DNA of 64,000 bases from Gymnorhina tibicen (taxonomy: Eukaryota > Chordata > Aves > Passeriformes > Artamidae): NCBI GenBank assembly GCA_013399875.1, contig VXAZ01001047.1, positions 744,001-808,000 on the forward strand, read 5' to 3'. The position numbers and the translations under genes are program-made. A model generated the notes under the pieces. It ran no database searches and was not told the DNA's origin. It saw nothing but the letters and a program-made list of their open reading frames with translations. Below are positions 51,386-63,418 of this stretch, piece by piece. Within the stretch, counting starts at the first letter, position 1. Each line of letters opens with the position of its first letter.

Positions 51386-53291
51386 AAAAAAAGCTAATCT
51401 AAAAGGAACTGACATGGCAAGTATGTTATTATTGCAGCTGTGATACTTGGGCAGAATCACCAAAGCCATCTTGAGCCAGAGCTGAAGTGGAACTCACTAA
51501 AGTGTAGCAGTTTGCAATTAGCAATGGATTTTTCCATTGCAGAAGTATTTAAAAACTGAAATAAGATACAAATACATGCAGTCTCTAAAAGAAAATAACA
51601 AACAAGAATAACAGTTGGCAAGTAACTTGCTCACTGATTCAGAATCTGTTTTTAAACAGGACGGGCAAAATTCTTTTCCCATAAAGAGATGCTACCAACA
51701 GATCCATTGCAGAGGATACTGTTATGAACATCCTGTGGAAGCACCAAGCTCTAAGTTCAGACTGGTGATCCAATATACACTCAGACACTTGCACAGACCA
51801 GCTGTATGGCAGTGCATGTGCTATTTCTTACCCAATGCAAATGCAGTAACATGAATTCATTAATGTGGATAATAGTTCATTAAGGGATGAAAGGGTCAGA
51901 GCGCATAACGTGGGTGGCTGTGTGCTACTTCCTTTTCCTAGCAGAGAAACGTAAGTTACTCTAAGCAAGGCATGACAAATTAAATGCATGTCCATTTCTG
52001 GTAATGCAGCAAAGACCATCAGCTGCTGTCTAGAAGTAATGTGAATATAAAACATAGGAGATTAGCACAAGCTCTTCCTGCTCTGTTTGACTAGTTGCTC
52101 TCCATTTCTACTAAGAGATAAAAGAACAAAGGATCTCATAACACGGGATTTTTGAAGGACTACAGGGAAAAAAAAGAAAAAAGAGAAACAAAATCTATTA
52201 ATTACAGATTTTCATCAGCCCTGGATTAGAGGCCCCATCTTCTTTGAAGGTTCTAATTCACTGAAAGCAATAAGTACCAGTGCTACAAATAAGAAGAAAG
52301 AATGTAAAACTGGGTTAAATTGACAATTACCATTTTCCAAGTAATACTTCTAACTACAGAACAGCTAATGTTCTTTTAATAATTTATCTCTTTGCATATT
52401 GTCTTCCCATAAGCACCCAGTTAAACAGAAGTGGGTAAATTAACTTAAGCTTCCTGCACCTCCCGTGAAAATAGCATGTTTAAGAACTTGAGAATGAAGG
52501 AATACAAACCTGAAATGTAAATCAATGTTTTGATTTTTAAACCTCCTACCTTCCAAAAATTACATTTCTGAACTTCTTTTTATTTATCAAATATATAAAA
52601 AGCATTCAAAACTAAGACAAATAATGCAACACTGTGAGTTGGTTACACTAAGGAGACTAATTCAACAGCAGGTATTTATATTTGAAAACGTACAATTTTC
52701 CATTATGAGATAGTCTACAATAAAGGAACACTCATTGCTTGAGCTGCACTACACTAAACAATAAACTGAAGAAGCCAGATATAATCTCATTTTATGTCTC
52801 CAGCAGCTGACACATCCTATGGAATTCATGGTATATACCAAGAGTAAGCAGAGTGACACTTTAGCTTTCTGACATACAAGCAAAGGGATACAAGCTCCCA
52901 TATATTGTTTTGACTTCATGTTGGTGTACCAGGATACATAAATTGAAAGAAATAGGTTTTTATTTCAATTGATTTACATTGCTGACTTTCATTCTTACAC
53001 TGAGAGGAAATATAAATGTTATTTATGCTCATAAAAATGTTTCAATAATGAGTTGAATTACTACAGGCATCAATACTTTCCTGTTTTCAGATTCAGATTA
53101 CAAAAATAACAAATTCAATTTTTTTTAAATAAATCAAACCATGCCTTCTGATATGATTGCTATGATTATTGCTTATAAATAGCTATTTATATCAAGCAAA
53201 ATACAGTCAATAGCCATGTACGTTCTATATAAAAAGAGGCTGTTTTTCACCTTGGAATTTCAGATGAGGATGTTGGAAGTTAGGAAGTGTT

Positions 53292-53498
53292 AAGGGGAGG
53301 AAAGGAAGGGAAAAGAAGGGAAAGGAAGAGAGGGAGGGAGGCAGGGAGAAAGGGAGGGAGGAAAGGAGGGAGGAAGGGAGGGAGGGATGAAGGGAGGAAG
53401 AGAGGAAGGAAGGAAGGAAGGNGGAAGGAAGGAAGGAAGGAAGGGAGGGAGCAAGGATGGAAGGAAGGAAGGAAGGAAGGAAGGAAGGAAGGAAGGGA
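53292..53498 (+). repeat. GGAA-type polypurine tract (AAGG/GGGA)n with an ambiguous base
   Basis: About 200 bp made almost entirely of G and A, in GGAA, GGGA and GAGG tetramers, with a pure AAGG run at 53461-53496 and an n at 53422. The CDKAL1 strand is pure pyrimidine. It produces long false frames of Lys/Gly/Arg on the plus strand and Leu/Pro/Ser on the minus strand. It lies about 1 kb downstream of the 181-bp exon in the transcript. Confidence 0.97.
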
Positions 53499-53783
53499 AC
53501 AACTAAAAATGAAAGATAAAATCCAATTTTATTAATGGCCTTTAACATGCAGGCTGAAGGGAGTAAAGTTTATGAGCAGTGCATAAGGAGAGTCTCAAGA
53601 AGTGGCCTGTAAATTTTATATTTGACAAATAAATCAGAGATTATCACTGCTCTATTATTAATACTTTGCATAATTACTCACAATAAGCTTGAGATTGTTA
53701 GAGTCACAAAAGTCTTAAAATGAAAAAAAAATTAATATGTGTAATCAATCAGCTGCTACTCTTGGTACTCATTCACCCCAAAC

Positions 53784-53885
53784 ATTTAAGATCATTATCA
53801 AAACGATCCACTAAAAATATGGAAGTGCTAAACATTATTATGCTTCATACTCTACAGACTGTCTCTAGAAGTGGTAAGGTCTTCC
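53784..53885 (+). repeat. Dispersed direct repeat, copy B (102 bp)
   Basis: This is the second copy of the segment at 51284-51385, in the same orientation and 2,500 bp away, with six substitutions and no gaps. Copy B lies about 210 bp downstream of the 181-bp CDKAL1 exon in the transcript. One frame is open through both copies, but the substitutions fall mostly at first and second codon positions, which argues against protein constraint. Confidence 0.95.
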
Positions 53886-54095
53886 TTGCAAGACCTTCAG
53901 TATAAGCACTGTAGTACCCTTCCTCACAATCTGAACAGTCATTTATCTATGAAAACACATTCAGTGATCTAGCTAGTATAATTTCCCTTACTGGACTGAA
54001 AAAATCCTTCAATTGAATGTGGCACAGTTCTGCAGAAAATGTACATTTTCATGTACATGCTTCATGTATTAAAGGCATCTGAAAATGGATCTTAC

Positions 54096-54276
54096 CACTG
54101 AAGCTGGAACTTGAGGCATTTTTGCGGCTGGGGTTCCTGGGCGTGGGTAGAACTGATTAATAAACAAGCTCGGAAACCTGTACAGTTCTACAAGTTTCAT
54201 TGTTTCTAGAAAATCTTCATCTGTCTCTCCTGGAAAACCACAAATGATGTCTGTAGCAATTGTTATTCCAGGCACT
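54096..54276 (-). CDS. CDKAL1: CDKAL1 internal coding exon, end of radical-SAM domain (181 bp)
   Basis: This exon encodes part of the CDKAL1 tRNA methylthiotransferase, which adds a methylthio group to t6A at position 37 of tRNA-Lys(UUU) using S-adenosylmethionine and iron-sulphur clusters. The minus strand gives 60 complete codons, beginning [20 protein letters not shown] and ending in KMPQVPASV. The [10 protein letters not shown] and [11 protein letters not shown] motifs are hallmarks of the C-terminal part of the radical-SAM core in the MiaB/RimO/CDKAL1 family. From memory of the human protein (about 580 residues) this corresponds roughly to residues 335-395. The acceptor is a pyrimidine-rich tract ending ACAG, with AG at 54278-54277. 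The first exon base (54276) is the third base of a split codon, so the upstream intron is phase 2. The donor is GTAAG at 54095-54091, directly after the GTG codon, so the next intron is phase 0. Reading through that donor meets a stop after eight codons. No frameshift or stop lies in the exon. Confidence 0.97.
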
Positions 54277-55059
54277 CTGTAAAGAAAGTAGAAAGAAACA
54301 CTTAACTAAGGACATGTACAAGTCTTGCTCCCTTAAAAGCTAGTGTACATAGACTTAATAGCCTTCAACTTTATCTACAGAAATTGAGACCTAAATGGAT
54401 CTTTGGGGAAAAAGAGATTTTAACACCATTGCTTGGTCATGAGAAATGCATTTGGTGCGCAGCCGAGAACACAAGGAATAGAAGATACCGCAGCAAATAC
54501 TGGATTAGGATTGTGACAGAAGAGTGAAAACATCTGGATCAACTCTTCCTTCAAACAAAATTAGAGGTAATCAGCAGACCTTGTTATTTCTTGAATTCTG
54601 ATTGCTTAATCCATAAAATGTAAACCTTTTGAGACTCAGTCACTAGAAAATGTCAACTATTTAATGTTTTATAATGCTGCTATCAAAGTAGAACAGAGTA
54701 TCTGAAAGAGGGGACTGGCATGGCATACCACCTAGCAAATTTTAACAAAATTGGCTTAGGAGCCAAAAACACATCTTTAGTTACAATTTAATTTTTAACT
54801 CAGTGTTCTAAAAGATCAGCTTATGCCTTGCTTTAAAAGGAAAACAAAATACTTAAGTTCACGAATGCAAAGGCACTGAGCTGTTATTTAAGCAAGAGCA
54901 ACATTTCCTAACTGTTCCCCGTGGACTGAATATGCAGAACCCTTACACACATCAGGTTAAGAGAGCACAGCTGACAGAGACAGCCCATAGACACAGAAGG
55001 ATGCACAAAAGAGGCTGAAGTTAAGGGGCTTCAGTTGAAATGTGCCACCGTCACAATCT

Positions 55060-55832
55060 TGGACACGGGTGGGAACGTGCCATGAACACTTTCCCAGTAG
55101 ACACTGGAGCAGCTGTCAAGGCTTGCACCCAGACTGAACTTCAGATGGTGGATGCAGACCTCCAAGCTCCAGGCTGCAGGGAGTCCCTGGGGGCTCTCTC
55201 TGATGCCAGGGGAGATGGCCCTCTGTCCCACTGGAGCTGGGCTGTTTTTGAGGAGCTGTGCCCTCCAAGTGGAGGAGTTACAAGAGGCTGGGCAGCATCA
55301 GAGAAGAAGAAAAGGAGATGGTAGTGCCAGGTTAATGGTTGGACTTGATGACCTTGCAGGTCTTGAACAAGAAGCACCATGTCACCGTAATGGGTGACTC
55401 TCTGCTCTGGCAGAGAAAGGCACCCCTCTGTTAACCCAACCAGCCATCTAGAGAGGTTTGCTGCCTGCCAAGGATCCAGGGTGCTGTGGGGCTCATCTGG
55501 CCCTTTGACTACTACTCACCACGGTTATTCCATGTGAGAACAAATGATGGCCAGTGGAAACCTAGACAGTATTAAAAGTGACTACAGAGCTCTGGCAATA
55601 GTCAAGGCCATGAGGGCTCAAGTGGTGTGCTCCTCATCAGGAACTGAGGATGACTAAGCACTGGCACATTTTGCCCTGGGAGCTTGTGGAGTCTCCCTCC
55701 TTGCATGTATTCACAAGCTATCTGGTAATGGTCCTGTGCCATTGGCTCTAGATAGCACTGCTTGAGCAAGGGGTTTGGAAAAATGACCTCCACACATCCC
55801 TGCCAACCTCAACCCTTCTGTGTTTCTGTGAC
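55060..55832 (+). mobile_element. CR1 retrotransposon with ORF1 remnant joined to its 3' end
   Basis: The first part is decayed CR1 ORF1: TQTELQMVDADLQAPGC, then in another frame LRSCALQVEELQEA. This is followed at 55381 by VTVMGDSLLWQRKAPLC and a stop, then EVCCLP and FDYYSPRLFHVRTND-like pieces. The GDSLL block is the nucleophile motif of the esterase-like domain of CR1 ORF1. Several frame changes and stops make it non-functional. Near 55650 the sequence switches abruptly to the CR1 3' region, with GGGAGCTTGTGGAGTCTCC, GAGCAAGGGGTTTGG, TGCCAACCTCAACCCTTCTG and TGTTTCTGTGAC. The whole ORF2 (endonuclease and reverse transcriptase) is therefore missing. The copy is antisense to CDKAL1. The start at about 55060 is approximate. 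Confidence 0.88.
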
Positions 55833-56189
55833 ATGGCCCTAAAAAAGCCCTCCAGCCAAGAGATTACTGCATAGTATTTACACAGTACACTCTGTGATCC
55901 AGGAGACACCAACTTGGTTTTCCAAATCTGACATCAGTCAGCTGGATGACTGCTGCGTTGGGAGAAACTGTGGAGCCACAGCCCTGTTTTATATTCAGCC
56001 TGCTTGCATAGAGTGGGAATAATGATAAACATCCTCTGGAGAGAGGCAGAAACATAGAGTGCTCAGTGGTCCCTCCTGACACAGATGAGACTGTTTCCAC
56101 AATGCAGAGTTGACCCTACACTGCTAGTAAAAATGATAAACTGGAGAAAATGTGACTTAAGGAGAAAAGTAAGAACTCTATAAAAATAT

Positions 56190-56285
56190 TGGTGGTATCT
56201 AACTTGGAACTGGCCCTGTTTCAAGTAGGGGGAATAGATGAGATGTCTTCCAGAGGTCTCTTCCAACCTAAATAATTCTACAGCT
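56190..56285 (+). mobile_element. CR1 3'-end fragment
   Basis: The plus strand reads GGTGGTATCTAACTTGGAAC, CTGGCCCTGTTTCAAGTAGG, GATGTCTTCCAGAGGTCTCT and TCCAACCTAAATAATTCTAC, the terminal CR1 region just before its short tail repeat. It is severely 5' truncated, about 100 bp long, and in the same orientation as the CR1 350 bp to the left. Confidence 0.82.
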
Positions 56286-59200
56286 CTTATGTAGGCTACA
56301 GGCAAGGGAACAGCTGAGAGAGATTGTTTCAGGGGTGAATGGCATAAAGACAACTTTCACAAGCAAAGTTCACACTTGAGCTTAAGAAGGGATCTCCAAG
56401 ACTGTCTCTAACATAAAAAATGGATGGAAGCCTTCTCTTCCCCTCATAGGATAAGACAATGCAGAACTGTGAATGTCAATGCATGTAATCCAAATTACAT
56501 TTATAAAGCATTCCAACAGCCAAAGAAAACAATAATTTCTAATTAGACATCACCACAGGAAAAAAAAGTAATGCTCTGCTTATAGTGAGTGAAGAAACTT
56601 GAGCCTGAATAACTGAAAGAAAAACTTCCTGAAACAATGAGATCTACTGGAAAAGGAAAACTCCGTTGGCAAAAGACCCAAGAAAAGGCAAGCAGAGAAT
56701 ACCGTTCTTATTAATTTGATTAGGTGCAATATTAGACCATACCCACAACAGCCTTCAGACAAATTGTATATGGTAGCAAATATATTTTGTGATTTTTTTT
56801 CCCTAAACTTAATTTTTTTTCTGTTCAAGTATTGGCAATGAGTTTATGTTTAAGTGAAGTCCTGTCCTTCTTTTAACATGTGTCTGGACATATAGGTAGC
56901 AGCACGGGAATTTATCAGATATTATTAGAATCTTCTTCCACCTTTTCCTTATGAAAAATCCCCACCAAAGAAACCAAATTCTACCAATTCCTTTTTGAGT
57001 TCATGAATTCAGACTCCATCATCTGAGATGAATTTAAAAGATGGCATTTGAATGACAAATCAAAACCAGTATAAAATGGAACATTTTCAAGGACTTGATC
57101 CAATAACCCTAAGTGGGAAACACAAGCTGAATATTGTGCACAACAGCAGAAATCCCCAGAGCTGATGGCCCAGCACCCTCAGTTACCATTGCTTTCGTAA
57201 GACTGACAAACATCAAGATACGAACTTCTGCTTGATATCAAGTAACAATACAATTCCTTATCTTTAAGGACTGAGTGAAGAGAGCAGCACTGTATCCTGC
57301 AACATGATTTTGCTCATACCACAAATATCTTCTGCAGCAGTGGTAAGCTCATGGAAGAGAGAGTACATTACTTTATAAACCAATGCCACCTAACATCAGC
57401 TGCCATTTCTCAGAACATGAACAGAACATTCATTACATTTGACAAAAACCATTATAATGAAGTTATTTTATCCTTTTTAATGACACTATTGGCAACAGTC
57501 AAAGCACTTATTACCAATGGTAGTAGTAATACCATCCTTTATAAAGGCCTGGTTGTTTCTATAGCAACATGAATTATAAGGTCCAATCAAGCTAGATACA
57601 ATAAAATATGCTCTTTTTCTCCGTAACACCAGTTGTCATTCAGTTACAAGGAAATTACATATTTTAAAAATTCATAAACTCTACAAATGTCTGAACTCCA
57701 TTTGCTGATAAGGTGTTAATTATCTTAGTAATTAGATTTCTTCCTGGATGGAATTAATACATACAAAGAAAAGCCTGGGTACAAAAAGAGAATAAGGACC
57801 AGGGTGTATTCAGCAACAGCAATTAATTACAGTTCAATCCAGTGTAACTGCCTAAAATATGACATCATATAGTGCATTTTTATATCACTGCTGATTATAC
57901 TGTTTAACAAGAAGTTTAAAAAGGGGAGAAAAGCATGAGATTTCACTCAAAATAAAATCCAAAATGACAAAAATCAAGCTCTTAAGACTTCTTCAAAGCA
58001 GTGATGAACAAAAATATGTACAATCAGTTCCACATGCAAAACACAATTTCATAATGAAAAAAAGAGGGGGAAAAAAAGATATAATTACAGAAAAATATAA
58101 AACACATACACACTTGAAAATTAAAGTGACCTTTTCTCTGACAGCCTGAAAGAAAGCAGCACAAAATTCTTTATTACATAGATTCAGATGATGTTTAAGA
58201 ATTGCTCCAGCTGTGAAATATGATCCAAAAACAAGTTCTTGTGCATCAGCCAGTACTATTATTTTTTTACATTAAATACTGCTTATCTATTCTGAAGCAA
58301 ACAAAGAAAAAAACCGCTGAACATCCCCTGTAACATTTATTACATGAACACATTTACAGTTAGTCTCAATATTCAGTTTCCACAAATGTTTTCTAGGGTG
58401 TAGGAGAGAAGCTCTACAACACATGTTGACTCTCAATTGTGATGTTTTAAACAAAACTGTGGAATTTCAGCAAAAGATGAATTGGAGGAATAAACAATGC
58501 CATGTGTAAGATAATACAGCCCTAATACTTAGGGTTCCTGAATATTCTCTCCTCTATGTCCCTCTACATACATAAATCCCTTCCATCTACTCAGGCAGAC
58601 TGATGTTTTGCTGTACTGAACTGGACCAGCAACGCAAACACCATCATCCTGGGCAATTCTGACCACCTAAAAAGAAGCAACTACTTCATCATATAGTGAA
58701 GACAAATCTGTTTTAGTGTGATGCTGTAAGGACCAACACAGCCATGAACAAGTGCTGAGAGCACAGGTATCCAAACCTCATAGAAAGGAAGAACAAGATG
58801 TGTTCAAATGAATACAGAAGAAAAGCAACATCTTACCCTCTGCCTAAAGAGGAACCAAGTCAGCCCCTGGGGTCAGAGAAAAAAGTCAGACCCAAGGAAG
58901 TGACTGATGCCTGGAAGTCAAGTCACGGACAACTGACTCAAAAAAGAGATAAAAGTGTGAAGCTGCCAAAAATAAAACAATAAAACATCTCTCCCCACCC
59001 TGCCCTCCCCATTTTCACAGAGCAATATTTCTAAGAAAAGCAGCAGCAAAATTGTGAAAATTTCTAGGATTCACTTGTTACATGGACCATTTCATGTGGT
59101 TTTACCTACAGAAAACATTTCCTTTAGGATAACCATTACAAACCAAATCCATGCTCAGGGACGAAATTATGTAAAGGAGCTAAAATTATTACCTTCAGCT

Positions 59201-59350
59201 ACTCACATGACCACTTGAAATTCTTTTGCATGATCACACATTCTTCCCACTTCCATTTCAGCAACTAACATTTAAATCCAGAAATTACTTAAAGCCATCA
59301 TCTTGCTCTTAAGCAAGATCAGCCACCCCTTACAGTATAACAAAATACTG

Positions 59351-59464
59351 GAATAAATAGCAATATGAATAAATAGCAATATGAATAAAAAGCATAAATA
59401 ATGAATAATGAATAATGGATAAAATGAATAAAAAGAATAAAAAGCAATATGAATAAAAAGAAAA
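59351..59464. repeat. AT-rich imperfect tandem repeat (GAATAAATAGCAATAT and variants)
   Basis: The 16-bp unit GAATAAATAGCAATAT occurs twice in tandem and then degrades into GAATAAAAAGCATAAATAAT, repeats of GAATAAT and GAATAAAAA. The minus strand is open through it, giving a false hydrophobic frame rich in Phe, Ile and Leu. Confidence 0.85.
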
Positions 59465-62400
59465 CATTATATGGTTTTACAGAAGGGTATGAGAACTGCT
59501 GGGGTAATCCGTAGTAATTAAAGTCAAAACAAAAAATGTGATGACATAGCAACTTCTTGATTCATAAATTAGAAATTTGCATTGAAAAAATGTTAGGGGA
59601 AAAAAGTGTCATTTTAATGAAAATAAAACTAGTCTACTCTGCAATGTTATTTCAGACTCATACGTTATTTTATATTTTAGAATGTTTCTGCAGTATGTGC
59701 CCATTCAGAGAACATGCAAATGAAATGGAGGTAACTGATTAAATAATTGGAAGGTATCTGAATTGGTCTTCCAAATATATTTACAAAGCCTAACAGGCAT
59801 CTCACCGTGCCCTTTTGTGTTGGAGCTGAAGGACGTGTTTGCATCTTTCCCGTGACCACACACGGTCTTTCAGAAGCCCTTTTCCCCCCTCCTTCTCTTT
59901 CCTCCATAAGGCCTAGTCTTGTGGGATTTCTGATTTCAACTTGAATTGCTCACTGAGGAGCCACACGAGCTGGAGCTAGCACAAGAGAAACAGACTGCTC
60001 AGCTGGAAGCACTGCCTAGGAACAACAGGAAACTTCACCCCGCTTCTCTCTTGACTATATGGAGATTAACCTGAGGATTAGGCCATGGAAAAATCCCCAC
60101 ACTTTGAGAAAGGAATCGAGTCTGTTTCTGTTCTGAAATCCTTTGGCACTTCTCTCTCTCTCTGTGCACTACGAATGCAGCACAGGACAATATACTTCTA
60201 CGTTAAGTGTCTGGAGTTGGGGGACTAAACCTGAACATAATTTCTGAAGCAGGGGGTTCTCCAACCTTTTCTAGTTATGATTTACCCTAAATTACACAAT
60301 GGATGAACAGGCATCTAATAAATGGCTATCCACTGAAAGTGTTTTTCTTAGAAATCTTTTCCATATGTGTTTAAAAGTAGTCCAGGATGTGTGAGTTCAG
60401 AACCTCTGTCTCAGAAAAACAAGTTCTTTTGAACCCTCATATCAATTGCTGAACTGATTTACGCATGGAGTGAAACTGCGAAGTGCCTTGGTTAAATGAC
60501 AATAGGCATGTCGTAAACGTTTCTGTGTAAAGTCTCTTAAATGATAACACACTGACCCTTATGGCTAGATAGAAACTGTCCTTTGGTAAGACACCTCATT
60601 AAAATGCAGCTATATATATTTCAAGAACATTACTATTTAAGAAAATTTATATAGGAATTACATGGGACATAAGAAATTATTTTATTTCAAATATTTTTAA
60701 ATGTTCACTATTACTGTGTAACACAACTCCAGGTTGTCTCACAAATCAGTTCTCCTTCACCTCAGTTTGCCTGAATTAAAGCAGAAAAGGTAACTATGCT
60801 GATACTGCATGTAAAAGTCTTTAAGGGCTTCATTTCTAAGTCAACTCACTTACTTTTACTCAACTATTGAGACAATGAATACTGGCAGATGTTTAGGTAT
60901 GTTGTTTATGTGTGCAAAATGCAAGTTTTAATACTGTTTTTAAAACTTATTTTCACAGCTTGGATCGTATCTCTCTGAAATTGATGCCCAAGACACAGCT
61001 AACCAGAAAAAGAAATTGTAATGCCATATGTTTATATGCTTGGTTTGATTGAAAAATAATAAAACAGACAAATGAAAGCCAGACATGACCACAGAGAAAC
61101 CCCCAGAGTATTTTTTCAGTGTTCTTGCAAATTTCCCTAAAGGAAGGTATATACACCTGGGAGAATAACTGGCAAGGCCATTAAATCCTACCAGTTAATT
61201 TGGAGGTGGTTCATAGTGAAACACTTCAAATTTCAAAGGTAGCAGAAACTACATATTAAGTCTGGCCTGACAGCTACAGAGTCAGGGGATATATCCTGCT
61301 TTTTGCATTCCACACCTGACAGAGCACTTGAGGCTGCTCCTGGTGGTGATTCCCACAGGGTACGTTACACCTGAGCTTTGTGATCTGCAGCAGTATCCAA
61401 AGGATTTGCAGGTGCAGCTTAATATGTTGGGTTTGAATTCGGGGTAGTTAGTGGTTTTGATATAAGTCACCTTAAACAGGCTGTAGAACTGTAGAATAGT
61501 ATCTGTGATCAAGAAGCACAATCTAACAGCTCTCAGAGTTTAACTGAGAGTGAGAACAGGTATTTTTTAATGACTGTTCTTTTCCAAACCCACCTCCTGC
61601 CCCCAGAAGAGCTCTTTCAGAAACTGGGCTGAATGACACCTGGAGGCAGTGAGCAGACCTGATTTCCGGAACGCAGCTTGAGAAGGTGTAGGTGTGGAGG
61701 ACTCTGTGCGAGTAGGGACTGGGCTGCCCTTGTTACCTGGGAACAGTGACCTAGATAAAAAGTGTATCTTATAATTAGTGTGGCTCACTGCCTGAGGATG
61801 AAAGAGTACACGTGGTTTTACTCTCTTCAAACAACTGTAGTCAAGGTTGCCAGAGCTCCTACTAGATGCAGCCCAGAGCTTTTAGGAGAAACATTATAAT
61901 ACTTCCCATTATCAATTTTCCTAAAAAAGAAAACCAAACAAAAAAAAACAACTAAAAACCAAATCAAACAGTTAAGGCTTGGACTAACTTTATTCAACTA
62001 TAAGGTGTTCTACTCTCCCCATAAACAAGAAACATTTTATAGAACTTCATTATGGATTTATAACTTCAGATCATGATTGTTTTATGATTAAAAAATGAGC
62101 GACTTAAGACAAAAAGCTCAACATCCTTAAACTTCATTTCCATTCAATCTCTAATAAATACCATCTGCTGTGTACTTTAGGGATATAATACCCGTCAAAA
62201 ACTCAGCCGTATTATGAGAACCGGCACCAAGTTGATCTGAAATGCATATTTGAACAGATGTGTTTAAATTACATCTCTCCATCTATCCACACACATAAAT
62301 TCAGAATAAGCGTGTGTTGATTTAAAATGCATAAAAAAGGGATTTGGAGATGCATCAAAAGTGAACAGCATCTCAATGGATCAAGGCTCGCATTACTAAA

Positions 62401-62913
62401 GGTCATCCCTAAAAATAAAGTTTGAATTTATTAAGGGTTGCACCAGGGAACTGTTCTTGGGAACTGACTTAATGTTTGCTGCACTAAAGCAGCCACTGAA
62501 ATTACACTAATTTTCTATGACCCTTCACTGTTTAATATTAGAGTTGTCAGGCATGGTCAGAAATAATATGATCCCAGCCATGAGTAGCTGAGAATATGAT
62601 ATACTTTTTCTCAGTCTGACACGATGCTTATCACCAATACTAAACGTCTTGGGCTCTGAGGACCCACCCACGTCTGTTTCAGTGACAGTCATTTAGTTCT
62701 TCACTCTGACACAGAAATCAGGCATATAAAACAAAATGATTAGCATGCTTTTTTGGCATGATGAAACCAAATGAAAAAAATGCAAGCAGGGCTCCACTAA
62801 CAAATGCTAATTAGGAGAAAAAAAAAAAAAGGCAAAATAAATTTTTCTGAATGTGTATTTTTGCCCCTCTATAATCTACAGTCCTGCAATGTCTTCAGGG
62901 ATCTTGAAGATAT

Positions 62914-63418
62914 GACATACTGGTCTAAAGGTCCATCTAAGCCAGCAATCTACTTCTAGCAATAGGCATCAGAAGTAGCCCAAGGAAGCATTTTAGACAT
63001 TGAGCCCCCCCAGCATCCCTTCATCCTTCCAACTGGATTTTGTCAGAAAGGTGTTTTTGTAACTAGTAGCTTCTCCATCAACTTGTCAACAATTCTCCCC
63101 TTGAATCTAAACCCTTCCATTTCAAAACCACTTGAAAGAAAAAAAAATTTCTGGTGAGCCTTCCACTTGCTAATTCCATTTGACGCTCCCTAATTTTTTA
63201 TGCTGGGAGAGACTAGTAACAACCCTGTTCACCTTCTCAGTGCTCTTCCTGATTTTACTGACCTCTGTTCTAGTCCCTCTCAATTAGCACTTTTCTGGAC
63301 TGAAGAGTCCTTAATTTCCTTTGTGTGAAGATCTGCCATTACCTCTGATAATCTCTGTCAGTCTTTACAGTGACATTGCCCATTGTAACCTATCTTTTTT
63401 GAGAGGGGTGTTGACAGC
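62914..63418 (+). repeat. Old interspersed repeat of a type common in reptiles and birds, class unassigned
   Basis: Successive phrases follow, in order, a diverged repeat consensus I recall from sauropsid genomes: ACTGGTCTAAAGGTCCATCT, TTCTCCATCAACTTGTC, CCCTGTTCACCTTCTC, GATTTTACTGACCTCTG, TTTTCTGGACTGAAGAGTCC and CCTATCTTTTTTGAGAGGGG. The match is diffuse with many substitutions and small gaps, as expected of an insertion predating bird radiation. I cannot name the family or decide its class. No coding potential is visible. Confidence 0.5.

Larger units (their letters stand above)
37879..54095 (-). other. CDKAL1: CDKAL1 complete intron, 16,217 bp
   Basis: This is the complete intron between the 181-bp and 63-bp exons, phase 0, with GT-AG ends (GTAAG at 54095, CAG at 37881-37879). 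It contains the inverted repeat, CR1 copy, microsatellite, tandem duplication, LTR fragment, dispersed repeat pair and purine tract listed separately. I see no further coding exon in it on either strand. Unlabelled stretches such as 40065-44179, 45803-48941, 49859-51283 and 51386-53291 are AT-rich single-copy-looking sequence with only short chance open frames. Confidence 0.93.

Noticed and set aside
53225..53548. Long Leu/Pro/Ser-rich and Lys/Gly-rich proteins on both strands
   Set aside because: They are translations of the GGAA-type purine tract.
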